From: Psychrobacter jeotgali
GTDB taxonomy: Bacteria > Pseudomonadota > Gammaproteobacteria > Pseudomonadales > Moraxellaceae
NCBI RefSeq assembly: GCF_904846315.1
Contig: NZ_CAJHAF010000001.1
Location: 3,045,217-3,109,216 of the forward strand
Length of the DNA: 64,000 bases
Reading direction: 5' to 3'
The translations under genes were made by a program, and so were the position numbers. Positions 56,741-64,000 of the stretch are shown piece by piece. The notes below the pieces were generated by a model that was given only the letters and a program-made list of their open reading frames with translations, made no database searches and was not told the origin of the DNA. Numbering within the stretch: position 1 is the first letter of the stretch; each line of letters begins with the position of its first letter.

Positions 56741-58249
56741 ATGCGGTACCATATAAAAAAAATAGCCCACCACCTATCTCTGAGTCTATTAACGATAGCA
56801 GTATCTAGCGCTGCTCTCGCCAATCCTGATATACCTGTCAATGCTCTAATCTATCAAGCCATTCAAACCCATCCATTAGTAGGTGCTGCCCGAGCAGAGC
56901 AACAAGCGACTACTGAAAGCATTCGTGCGGCTAAGCTTAGTCTTTTGCCTGCGCCCAGTTTGTCGTCAGGTTATGACCGTGATGACGGTATGATCTCCCA
57001 ATTTCAGCTACGCCAATCATTATGGACCGGTGGCAAGCTAACCGCTAATGTCAACCAAGCTATATTTGATGATAGAGCCGCCACAGAATATATCTACGAA
57101 CAACAAAACCAAGTCGCCAAAACTACTATAGAAGCGTGGCAAAGCTACGTCACTGCGGTGTCCAAACAGCGCGTCTATTATGAAAACCTGCAACTGCTCT
57201 CAGAGTTTGAAGCTATGATGCAGCGCCGAGTGAGTCAAGGGGTGTCTGCCCGTATCGAGATGGACTTGGTGACCAACCGTATTTTGCAAGAACAAAACTC
57301 TTACCAAGCGGCAGTCGAGCAGCAGCGTATTGCTATGGCACGGTTAGAGCAAATCACTGGTCGTAGATTAACGCCCACTGATATTCCAGCGCCCAACCTG
57401 AGCGAGCTGGTTAACCGAGCCAAAGGCTATTCGCAAGCTTTTGAAAAGATGGCGTTTGATCAGGCCAGTTTTTATAACCCGACGGTGGTAAAAGAGGAGT
57501 ATCAAATCGAAGCCGCTAAGCAAGGGGTCAAGTCGTTGCAAGCCGCGCGTTATCCTACACTTTATGCGCAGTATGAGTACGACTATTATCATGAAGCTGA
57601 TAACAAAGACAGTGAGGGCGAGTTCTCAGTAGGCTTGAGTTATGACCCGGGCGCCGGCTTCTCTAATCTAGCTTTGGCCAAAGCTTCAGCAGCTAGAGTG
57701 GATAGTTTGGGACAATCAAAAGAAGCCTCAAGGCGCTTGGTGTTAGAGAATATTCAAACCCAATATCAGCAGTTTGCCAGCTCAAAAGACCAAGAGCGCT
57801 CCTTGATAGCAGCAGTAGCCGGCGCGCAGATTGTCGTCAGCTCTTATAGACGTCAGTTCATCGCTGGGCGCAAATCTTGGCTTGAGGTGTTGAATGCGGT
57901 ACGCGAGCATTCTCAGTATCAGGCGCAGCTGGTTGATACTCGCTCCTCTATTATTGCTGCTTACTATAAGCTCCAAGTTGAATTCGGCATGATGTCATGG
58001 CAACAGTTCGACCAAAACCGCCAACCCAAACCTTTATTTAGTCCCCTAGATCCTGTGCAAAACTGGCTTAAACGTCAAGATACCGTGGAGCAAACGGCGG
58101 ACACTGTAGTCGTTCAGCCTGTGGTCATGCAACAGCCAGCCTTAGTCACTTATCCATATCCGGTTAATAATAGCAGCGTGGCTATTTACGATACGGATTA
58201 TGACACCGATGCCAGCCAAACCTATGGGTTACCAATAGCTAACCCGTAG
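56741..58249 (+). CDS. TolC/LapE-like outer membrane channel of type I secretion
   Basis: 502 aa. A signal peptide (HLSLSLLTIAVSSAALA, then NPDIP) leads into the TolC-type outer membrane efflux fold: two repeated halves with QLRQSLWTGGKLTANVNQAI and EFSVGLSYDPGAGFSNLALA, and FIAGRKSWLEVLNAVREHSQ near the end of the second half. The last 80 residues are a Pro/Val/Thr tail. AAGGA at 56724-56728 sits 12 bases from ATG 56741; a TTG at 56732 is the alternative. First gene of the adhesin-export operon. Confidence 0.9.
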   Translation: MRYHIKKIAHHLSLSLLTIAVSSAALANPDIPVNALIYQAIQTHPLVGAARAEQQATTESIRAAKLSLLPAPSLSSGYDRDDGMISQFQLRQSLWTGGKLTANVNQAIFDDRAATEYIYEQQNQVAKTTIEAWQSYVTAVSKQRVYYENLQLLSEFEAMMQRRVSQGVSARIEMDLVTNRILQEQNSYQAAVEQQRIAMARLEQITGRRLTPTDIPAPNLSELVNRAKGYSQAFEKMAFDQASFYNPTVVKEEYQIEAAKQGVKSLQAARYPTLYAQYEYDYYHEADNKDSEGEFSVGLSYDPGAGFSNLALAKASAARVDSLGQSKEASRRLVLENIQTQYQQFASSKDQERSLIAAVAGAQIVVSSYRRQFIAGRKSWLEVLNAVREHSQYQAQLVDTRSSIIAAYYKLQVEFGMMSWQQFDQNRQPKPLFSPLDPVQNWLKRQDTVEQTADTVVVQPVVMQQPALVTYPYPVNNSSVAIYDTDYDTDASQTYGLPIANP

Positions 58250-58348
58250 TTTGTGATGAAATATTTGCGTCTCACAAACGACGCTTGATTACTTGTTGAT
58301 TTATTAGCCGTCGATTTATTAACCGCCAATGAATGGGATACCTTTATT

Positions 58349-60649
58349 ATGAGTACACCTATGCCAGCTTCGAGAGAACCTACGCCTGATGGCGGGCTGA
58401 TAGCAAGCTCAAACTTGCCATTATCCCTCTCTACGCTCGATGAGCAAAGAGATAAACAAGCCAAGCAGCTGACGGCAGCGTTGCATACTTTACTTAGCCA
58501 GCAAGGCTATCCTGTTGATAATGTACGTTTGCAAGGCGTGATTGAGCAGCAGCCTGAAATCATGACGCTATCGGCGGTTATTAATGTGCTGAGCGAACTA
58601 GGGATTGATCAATTACCAGAGTCACTACTGCAGCCTGATGCTGCCTTTTTGCCGTTGTTGGCTTTGCATCCCACCCAAGGCTGGGGTGTTATTGCGCAAC
58701 AAAACCCGCAAGGTATGTGGCTATTACGCCAATCCGAACGTATTAGCGCTTATCCCAGTGATGTCTTTACAGCGTTGATGCGGGTGCGCTTAGAGCGTGA
58801 GCCCAGCAAGCGTAAGCAGTTATCCTTTGATCAAATCCTCAAAAAAGATCTCAAGAACTATCGCGGTATTATCGTCGAGGCCGTAGTAGCGTCCTTCTTA
58901 ATCAACGTACTAGCGTTAGCGGTCTCATTGTTCTCTATGCAAGTCTATGATCGTGTTATTCCAACCCGCAGTGAATATACGCTAATTATTTTGGCCAGTG
59001 GGGTCGGTTTAGTGATCTTGTTCGAAACTTTTATGAAGTTTGCCCGCTCCAAGATCATGGATAAAGTCATGGTCAATCTGGATCAATACCTATCTCGTGA
59101 GGTGTTCCAGCGACTATTAAATGTGCGTATTGATCAGATGCCGGGGTCGGTAGGTTCTATGGCAGCGCAGCTGCGTGGTTATGAGCAGGTGCGTAGTTTT
59201 TATACTGCTAGTACCTTGTTTGGCTTAGTCGATATTCCGATGGCGATTGTTTTTGTCGCTTTGATTGTGGTTATAGGCAATCCTTTAGTGGCACTAGTGC
59301 CTATTGTTGCAGCAGTGCTAGCGATTATATTAGGGCTTAGCGCCAGTAAGAAAATTGATAGGATTGCCGCAGTTGGTGCTTCAGCCTCTTATCGTAAGAC
59401 TGGCATCTTGGTCGAAACCGTAGAAGGCGTGGAGACTATCAAAGCTGGAGCGGGCAATTGGAAGTTTTTGTCACGCTGGCTTGATGTGATGAATATCACT
59501 ACCAAGAATGATTTGGACATGAAACACGCCAATGACAACTTAAGCTATTTTTCGCAGATGATACAGCAGACCAGTTATGTCGGCATTGTCATTGTCGGCT
59601 CGTTCGTAGTGATGTCGGGTGATATGACTATGGGCGGCTTGATTGCCTGTTCTATTTTGGGTGGTCGTATTTTGGCGCCAGTGATGGGTATTCCCAATCT
59701 ATTGGTACAGCACTCACATGCCAAAGCAGCCAAGCTCAATATCGAGCAGTTATTTGCGCTGCAACAAGATAATCACAACGTCAGTCATCCTTTATCGCCC
59801 AGTTATATTAAAGGTAGCTTTGACTTGGAAAAGGTTACTTTCAACTATCAAAACAATGACCAACCCGCATTAGATATAGAGAAACTGCACATTGACGCAG
59901 GCGAGCGCATCGCCGTTCTAGGGCCAATCGGTTCAGGCAAATCGACCTTATTAAAAGTATTATCAGGATTATATGCGCCAACTCAAGGTCGAATCCTCTT
60001 GGATGGTTTAGATATTCAACAAATCAGCCGTGAGTCTATGAGCGAGCAAGTGGGGTATCTACAGCAGGATCACCGACTGTTTGAGGGCACCTTAAGAGAG
60101 AATTTATTGATTGGCCTACCAGCGCCCAGTGATGATGTGATGCGAGACGCGCTAGTAAAAACAGGCTTGATAAAACTGGTCGCCAGTCATTCTAGCGGGC
60201 TGGATCTGCCCATTAGTGAAGGCGGTAAAGGACTCTCAGGAGGACAAAAGCAATTGGTTGCTTTTACCCGTTTATTGTTAACTCGGCCATCCATACTACT
60301 GATGGATGAACCCACAGCTTCTATGGACAATCGCCAAGAGCTAACTTGTATTGATGCTATCAACAAAGAGTTTGGACAAGGGCATACCTTGATTGTAGCT
60401 ACCCATAAAATGCCGCTGTTACAACTGGTCGATCGGCTAATCATTATGGATAATCAAAAGATTGTTATGGATGGGCCTAAAGAGCAGGTTTTAGCAAAGC
60501 TACGCAGCAATGATAGTACTGCTGATAGCGCTACCCAGAATGATAATAATGATAAAAACCCTAACAAAACTTCAATCAAAGTCAGTAAGCCAAAGATAAA
60601 GGCCATAGCTAAGCAAAGCCTTAATTACTCCTCAACTAGCGACGACTAA
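58349..60649 (+). CDS. LapB-like type I secretion ABC transporter
   Basis: 766 aa. An N-terminal C39-like domain (residues 25-150) lacks the catalytic cysteine, as in RTX-adhesin exporters that do not cleave a leader. It is followed by a five- or six-helix membrane domain (about 175-440) and an ATPase domain: Walker A GPIGSGKST (525-533), signature LSGGQ (629-633), Walker B ILLMDEPT. A Lys/Asn-rich tail of about 50 residues ends the protein. It powers one-step export through the adaptor and the TolC-like channel. Confidence 0.93.
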   Translation: MSTPMPASREPTPDGGLIASSNLPLSLSTLDEQRDKQAKQLTAALHTLLSQQGYPVDNVRLQGVIEQQPEIMTLSAVINVLSELGIDQLPESLLQPDAAFLPLLALHPTQGWGVIAQQNPQGMWLLRQSERISAYPSDVFTALMRVRLEREPSKRKQLSFDQILKKDLKNYRGIIVEAVVASFLINVLALAVSLFSMQVYDRVIPTRSEYTLIILASGVGLVILFETFMKFARSKIMDKVMVNLDQYLSREVFQRLLNVRIDQMPGSVGSMAAQLRGYEQVRSFYTASTLFGLVDIPMAIVFVALIVVIGNPLVALVPIVAAVLAIILGLSASKKIDRIAAVGASASYRKTGILVETVEGVETIKAGAGNWKFLSRWLDVMNITTKNDLDMKHANDNLSYFSQMIQQTSYVGIVIVGSFVVMSGDMTMGGLIACSILGGRILAPVMGIPNLLVQHSHAKAAKLNIEQLFALQQDNHNVSHPLSPSYIKGSFDLEKVTFNYQNNDQPALDIEKLHIDAGERIAVLGPIGSGKSTLLKVLSGLYAPTQGRILLDGLDIQQISRESMSEQVGYLQQDHRLFEGTLRENLLIGLPAPSDDVMRDALVKTGLIKLVASHSSGLDLPISEGGKGLSGGQKQLVAFTRLLLTRPSILLMDEPTASMDNRQELTCIDAINKEFGQGHTLIVATHKMPLLQLVDRLIIMDNQKIVMDGPKEQVLAKLRSNDSTADSATQNDNNDKNPNKTSIKVSKPKIKAIAKQSLNYSSTSDD

Positions 60650-60671
60650 ATTTATCAACTAGGGCAAGATA

Positions 60672-61841
60672 ATGGATAACTATCAATATAAATCTCATGA
60701 CCCTAAAATCGGTCGTACTCGGGCTATTATTTGGGGCGCACTGATTGGCATCATCGTATTAGTGGTTTGGGCGTATTTCGCTCAAATTGATCAAGTGACA
60801 CGGGCTACGGCAACGGTTATTGCTAGTGCTCGTACCCAAGATATTCAAGCGGTAGAGGGCGGGGTATTAACTGAGATAATGGTTAAAGAAGGCGATGAAG
60901 TCGCTAAAGGGCAACTACTGGTGACGCTTGAAGAAGAGCGTGCCCAAGCAGCAGTGTCCAATTCTGATTCTAAGATAGCAGCGCTAAAAGCTAGGCTGGC
61001 GCGTCTAGAGGCTGAAATATTTGAGCGCCCCTTACGGTTTCCAGATGAAATAAGAGGCTACAGTGAATATGTAGAAAACCAAACCCAACTATACAATAGA
61101 CGCCGCCAAGCGATTGATCAAGATGTCAACTCTCTACAAAAAATGATGGTATTAGCCAATCAAGAATTGAGTATGAATGAGCCTTTATTAGCTTATGGCG
61201 ATGTCAGTCAGGCGGATGTCATCAAACTGCGCCGGCAAGTGGCGGAGATTCAAGCGCAAATTACCAATAAGCGTAATAAATACTTTGAAGACGCCCAGAC
61301 AGAAATGACCAAAGCCCAAGAGGAGTTAGATGTCGAGCTTGAGCAGCTGCGTGACTATTCACAAGTCTTGGAAGAAAAGAATCTGTTTGCACCCACAGAG
61401 GGCAAAGTTAACAATATTTTGATTACTACTATCGGCGGGGTGGTCAAACCGGGCGAGATCATCATGAAAATATTGCCTACCAGTAGTGATCTGATCGTCG
61501 AAGCTAAAGTCAGTCCAGTAGATATCGCTTATGTCAAAGAAGGGCAGGCGGCCACGGTCAAACTCGATGCTTATGACTACTCTATATTCGGCGCTATGAA
61601 TGGGACAGTGGTGTACATAAGTCCGGATACTCTATTAGAGGACACGCCCAATGGTGAGGAGTCTTACTACCGCGTCCAAATTAAGATTACTGGCGCTGAA
61701 TTTGCTGAACGTCGTGACGAGATTGTGATCAAACCGGGTATGACCGCTTCGGTCGATATAAAAGCGCAAGAGCGCTCGGTACTCTCTTATCTCACAAAAC
61801 CTATTACCAAAACCTTTTCTGAAGGCCTAGGAGAGCGGTAG
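60672..61841 (+). CDS. HlyD/LapC-like periplasmic adaptor
   Basis: 389 aa. One N-terminal membrane anchor (IIWGALIGIIVLVVWAYFAQ, residues 18-37), a lipoyl-like half (IQAVEGGVLTEIMVKEGDEV), a long coiled-coil hairpin (about 95-235), and the beta-barrel region ending in RRDEIVIKPGMTASVDIKAQ. It links the ABC transporter to the outer membrane channel. It starts 22 bases after the transporter gene in the same operon. Confidence 0.93.
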   Translation: MDNYQYKSHDPKIGRTRAIIWGALIGIIVLVVWAYFAQIDQVTRATATVIASARTQDIQAVEGGVLTEIMVKEGDEVAKGQLLVTLEEERAQAAVSNSDSKIAALKARLARLEAEIFERPLRFPDEIRGYSEYVENQTQLYNRRRQAIDQDVNSLQKMMVLANQELSMNEPLLAYGDVSQADVIKLRRQVAEIQAQITNKRNKYFEDAQTEMTKAQEELDVELEQLRDYSQVLEEKNLFAPTEGKVNNILITTIGGVVKPGEIIMKILPTSSDLIVEAKVSPVDIAYVKEGQAATVKLDAYDYSIFGAMNGTVVYISPDTLLEDTPNGEESYYRVQIKITGAEFAERRDEIVIKPGMTASVDIKAQERSVLSYLTKPITKTFSEGLGER

Positions 61842-61917
61842 TCTATCTAGTAATTTTAAATTGATGCAGCAAAGTGGAATGAATAATTTAATCTTGTAGC
61901 TAACCTCTTAAGCATTT

Positions 61918-61947
61918 AAAAACGTCCCTAATTAGGGGCGTTTTTTT
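61918..61947 (+). terminator. Intrinsic terminator after the secretion operon
   Basis: Stem AAAACGTCCC/GGGGCGTTTT-type (61918-61928 with 61935-61945, one G.U), small loop TAATTA, T run 61941-61947. Confidence 0.88.
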
Positions 61948-62070
61948 ATGGAAAATAGCTTTATGACATTAGGGTCGGTTATTTATAAAAACTACCCCTA
62001 AACCCCCTTCCTGTTTCATCTCCAAACTGAGTATTTAGCCTCAGAATTTCACACATATTATTTCGTCCAT

Positions 62071-62086
62071 TAGTACGTTTGTACTA
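62071..62086. promoter_or_regulatory. Inverted repeat, copy 2
   Basis: TAGTACGTTTGTACTA, a perfect 6-base inverted repeat around GTTT, 197 bases before the ompA-like start codon. Together with the following TTACAAAGATT it matches copy 1 over about 27 positions with only a few differences. Confidence 0.65.
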
Positions 62087-62282
62087 TTACAAAGATTATA
62101 CCCACTCTCTACACTAAATAAATAGTTAAGTTTTTTAGAGATAAAAACATCCTAAAAAATGCATTGACTTCGACGATATGAACAATTTATAGAATTTTAA
62201 GAATATTTAGATAAGCCTGTAGCACTAAAACATCTAATAAATTTTTATTAATTCGTCTTCAAAACCCCATTAGGAGCCTACT

Positions 62283-63263
62283 ATGAAACAGCTATTTAAG
62301 AACACCATGATCATTGCTTTATTACCGACGGCAGTTCTGAGCTTTACCGCTTGTACGGCCACCAACAGCGGGGTTTATAACGAAGGCGATAATCGACGAG
62401 TAGATCGTGTGACTTGGACCAATCAAGCCGACATGGATATCAATGCTATGTTGGCAACAGCGGTGGATAGTGATAAAACTCGTTTAGTCTTCATTCGCAA
62501 AAGCGATGATGATGCTGAGCAAACCAGCGCCAATATTGCCGTCAATAATAGATTTCAAGTGAGCTTGCATCCGGGTAGTTATAGCGTTGTTGAGTCTTGT
62601 GTCGGTACTAATAATCTAAGTGCTCAAGCGACTGGCTTCAAAAACAACAACCTCTCAGCAAACTCAGAAACCTATCAGCTCCAAGGCGGGCAAACCTACT
62701 TTATATACGTCGATATGGATGAGCAAGGCAATAGCTCACTAACCCAAGTAACCGATAATAGTGCGCTACAACTATTAGAGAATAAACGCTATCAAACGCA
62801 TCAAGTCAGCCGAGTGGTACCAAATTGCCCACCACCTGTAGTCGTACGTGCCCCTATCGTAGTTCCACCACCCGTAGTTATCGAGCGAGAAGTTCCTGTA
62901 TTAGCTGAGCCGGCCACTATTGATCTAGAGGTACTGTTCGATACAGATAAGTCGGTGGTTAAACCAGAATATTTTTCAGAAGTCGCTGAGGTTGCAGATT
63001 TTATGAACGAATATTCAAACACTACCACGGTCCTAGAAGGTCATACCGATAGCCGCGCTAGTGATAGTTACAACCAAGCCTTATCACAGCGCCGAGTAGA
63101 TGCAGTGAGTAATGTGCTAACAAATCAATTTGGAATCATGCCTAATCGTGTAACCGCCATTGGTTATGGAGAGTCGCGTCCAAGAGCAAGCAATGATACT
63201 GCAGAAGGTAGACAGCTCAATCGCCGCGTTGTTGCCGTCGTTGAAGAACGTCCAAGCAACTAA
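62283..63263 (+). CDS. OmpA-domain (probable lipo)protein of the adhesin locus
   Basis: 326 aa. A signal sequence ends in LSFTAC (C24), an imperfect lipobox. A folded middle domain (residues 40-175) is followed by a Pro/Val-rich linker (CPPPVVVRAPIVVPPPVV) and a C-terminal OmpA-like peptidoglycan-binding domain with DLEVLFDTDKSVVKP, VLEGHTDSRASDSYNQALSQ and GYGESRPRASNDTAEGRQLN. It would tie the outer membrane to the cell wall. Similar proteins accompany Bap-type adhesin exporters in Acinetobacter. TAGGAG precedes the start. Confidence 0.88.
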   Translation: MKQLFKNTMIIALLPTAVLSFTACTATNSGVYNEGDNRRVDRVTWTNQADMDINAMLATAVDSDKTRLVFIRKSDDDAEQTSANIAVNNRFQVSLHPGSYSVVESCVGTNNLSAQATGFKNNNLSANSETYQLQGGQTYFIYVDMDEQGNSSLTQVTDNSALQLLENKRYQTHQVSRVVPNCPPPVVVRAPIVVPPPVVIEREVPVLAEPATIDLEVLFDTDKSVVKPEYFSEVAEVADFMNEYSNTTTVLEGHTDSRASDSYNQALSQRRVDAVSNVLTNQFGIMPNRVTAIGYGESRPRASNDTAEGRQLNRRVVAVVEERPSN

Positions 63264-63337
63264 TCGTAATGAGCTTTACCTTTTATAGCTTATATCACTT
63301 ATATAACTAATACATTCAAAGAATAAGAGAGAATATT

Positions 63338-64000
63338 ATGAATACTATCATCGTAAAAACCAACGACGCGACTCAAACTATAAACCAAGTGCAAGTAGTC
63401 ACTCAAGATGGCATGCCAACGGTTATTACAGCAATGGATCAAGTAAATTATGAGTTCTATGATACGGCTATTGCTCGTGCACCCAATCATATCATCACTA
63501 AGCGTGTTGATAGTGACTTACATGTTTCTTTTGAAGAAAACGGTCAGGATAGTGATCTGATTATAGAAGGGTTTTATGACCGTGAAGATAGTGCGCTATT
63601 AGGTATGGCTGAGGATGGGCAATATTATTACTATGTTCCAGATACTGGCGAAACCTATGATTATGTAACCCAATTAGAAGCTGGTGATGTAGAAGGTCAA
63701 GCTTTAGGGGGTCAAGATTATACCGCAGTCGCAGCCATACCTTGGTGGATACCAGTTGCAGCAGGCCTAGGATTAATAGGTATAATTGCTGCGACTAGAG
63801 ATGATGATGATGATAATACTCCGCCACCACCGCCACCGCTAGTACCTACCATTAGCATCTCAGGGACAACAGCCCTTAATGAGACTGAAAGTGATGGCAC
63901 GGCAAGTGAAGCTGTGTACACGGTTAGCTTGAGTAGTCCTAGTACAGTCGATACTGCGGTTACAGTAACTATTTCTCCAGGGTCGGCTGATGGGAGTGAC
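63338..64000 (+). CDS. N-terminus of a giant Bap/LapA-like surface adhesin (partial)
   Basis: The first 221 codons are open from ATG 63338 to the window edge with no stop. Residues 1-125 form a small acidic N-terminal domain like the prefix of Bap-type adhesins (MNTIIVKTNDATQTINQVQV, GFYDREDSALLGMAEDG). A hydrophobic, glycine-rich segment follows (IPWWIPVAAGLGLIGIIAA, about 137-155), then DDDDD, a run of prolines, and the first extracellular repeat (PTISISGTTALNE...VYTVSLSSPSTVD). The product should be the substrate of the type I system encoded upstream. GAGAGAA precedes the start. Confidence 0.85.
   Translation, partial: MNTIIVKTNDATQTINQVQVVTQDGMPTVITAMDQVNYEFYDTAIARAPNHIITKRVDSDLHVSFEENGQDSDLIIEGFYDREDSALLGMAEDGQYYYYVPDTGETYDYVTQLEAGDVEGQALGGQDYTAVAAIPWWIPVAAGLGLIGIIAATRDDDDDNTPPPPPPLVPTISISGTTALNETESDGTASEAVYTVSLSSPSTVDTAVTVTISPGSADGSD

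Larger units (their letters stand above)
61842..62282 (+). other. 441-base region between the secretion operon and the ompA-like gene
   Basis: It holds the operon terminator (61918-61947), the second copy of the TAGTAC inverted repeat (62071-62086), and an AT-rich stretch up to 62270. No gene. The promoter for the ompA-like gene must be here, but I cannot pick it with confidence. Confidence 0.5.

Noticed and set aside
63718-63921. Minus-strand frame at the right edge
   Set aside because: Antisense to the adhesin start; its glycine run merely mirrors the proline codons of the real gene.

Overview
The window reads as a chromosomal segment of a Psychrobacter-like gammaproteobacterium (Moraxellaceae). 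I base this on the look of the ribosomal proteins, the three-subunit transhydrogenase (PntAA/PntAB/PntB), the pyrB gene followed by a zinc-less dihydroorotase-like partner as in pseudomonads, the EpmC (EF-P hydroxylase) gene, and a Bap/LapA-type adhesin export locus like those of Acinetobacter. The genus is inferred from remembered protein families; no search was run. The DNA is moderately AT-rich with very AT-rich spacers, and most operons end in clear intrinsic terminators. I see no tRNA, rRNA, insertion sequence, phage gene or CRISPR array.

Layout. 1-9087: the spc and alpha ribosomal operons in the classical order rplN-rplX-rplE-rpsN-rpsH | rplF-rplR-rpsE-rpmD-rplO-secY-rpmJ | rpsM-rpsK-rpsD-rpoA-rplQ. 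rpmD and rpmJ are small but intact. An unexpected terminator-like hairpin lies between rpsH and rplF. 9122-10730: yciO-like and epmC genes on the minus strand. 10892-14737: yceD-rpmF and fabD-fabG-acpP, the fatty-acid synthesis cluster without plsX or fabH. 15037-19447: kbp (BON+LysM), queG, bifunctional NAD(P)HX repair enzyme, and a secreted DUF4124 protein. 19448-23998: a long non-coding stretch and then ilvB-ilvN-ilvC for branched-chain amino acids. 24280-28316: small membrane proteins, a cold-shock protein, and etfB-etfA. 28343-33443: an rRNA/tRNA SpoU methyltransferase, fructose-1,6-bisphosphatase, pyrB-pyrX and a DUF2127 membrane protein. 33545-40383: four membrane protein genes (CPA1 antiporter, DUF2254, YihY, DUF2069) around a WrbA flavoprotein, then a secreted DUF3108 protein. 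40726-42929: a sigma-32-type heat-shock promoter with groES-groEL. 43052-47366: yaaA and the proton-translocating transhydrogenase operon, with a terminator-like hairpin in its leader. 47436-52422: a thioesterase-like protein, iscX, dapE, a 2OG-Fe(II) oxygenase, rlmJ and pssA.

52468-64000 is the accessory and most interesting part: a response regulator and hybrid histidine kinase operon, a TonB-like membrane-anchored protein of unknown role, a type I secretion system (TolC-like outer membrane protein, LapB-like ABC transporter, HlyD/LapC-like adaptor), an OmpA-domain protein, and at the right edge the 5' end of a gene for a probable giant surface adhesin. That last gene stays open to the last base of the window. 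The intergenic regions upstream of the response regulator and upstream of the ompA-like gene share an almost identical block of about 27 bp built around the inverted repeat TAGTAC-N4-GTACTA. This suggests that the two-component system and the adhesin locus are under common control.
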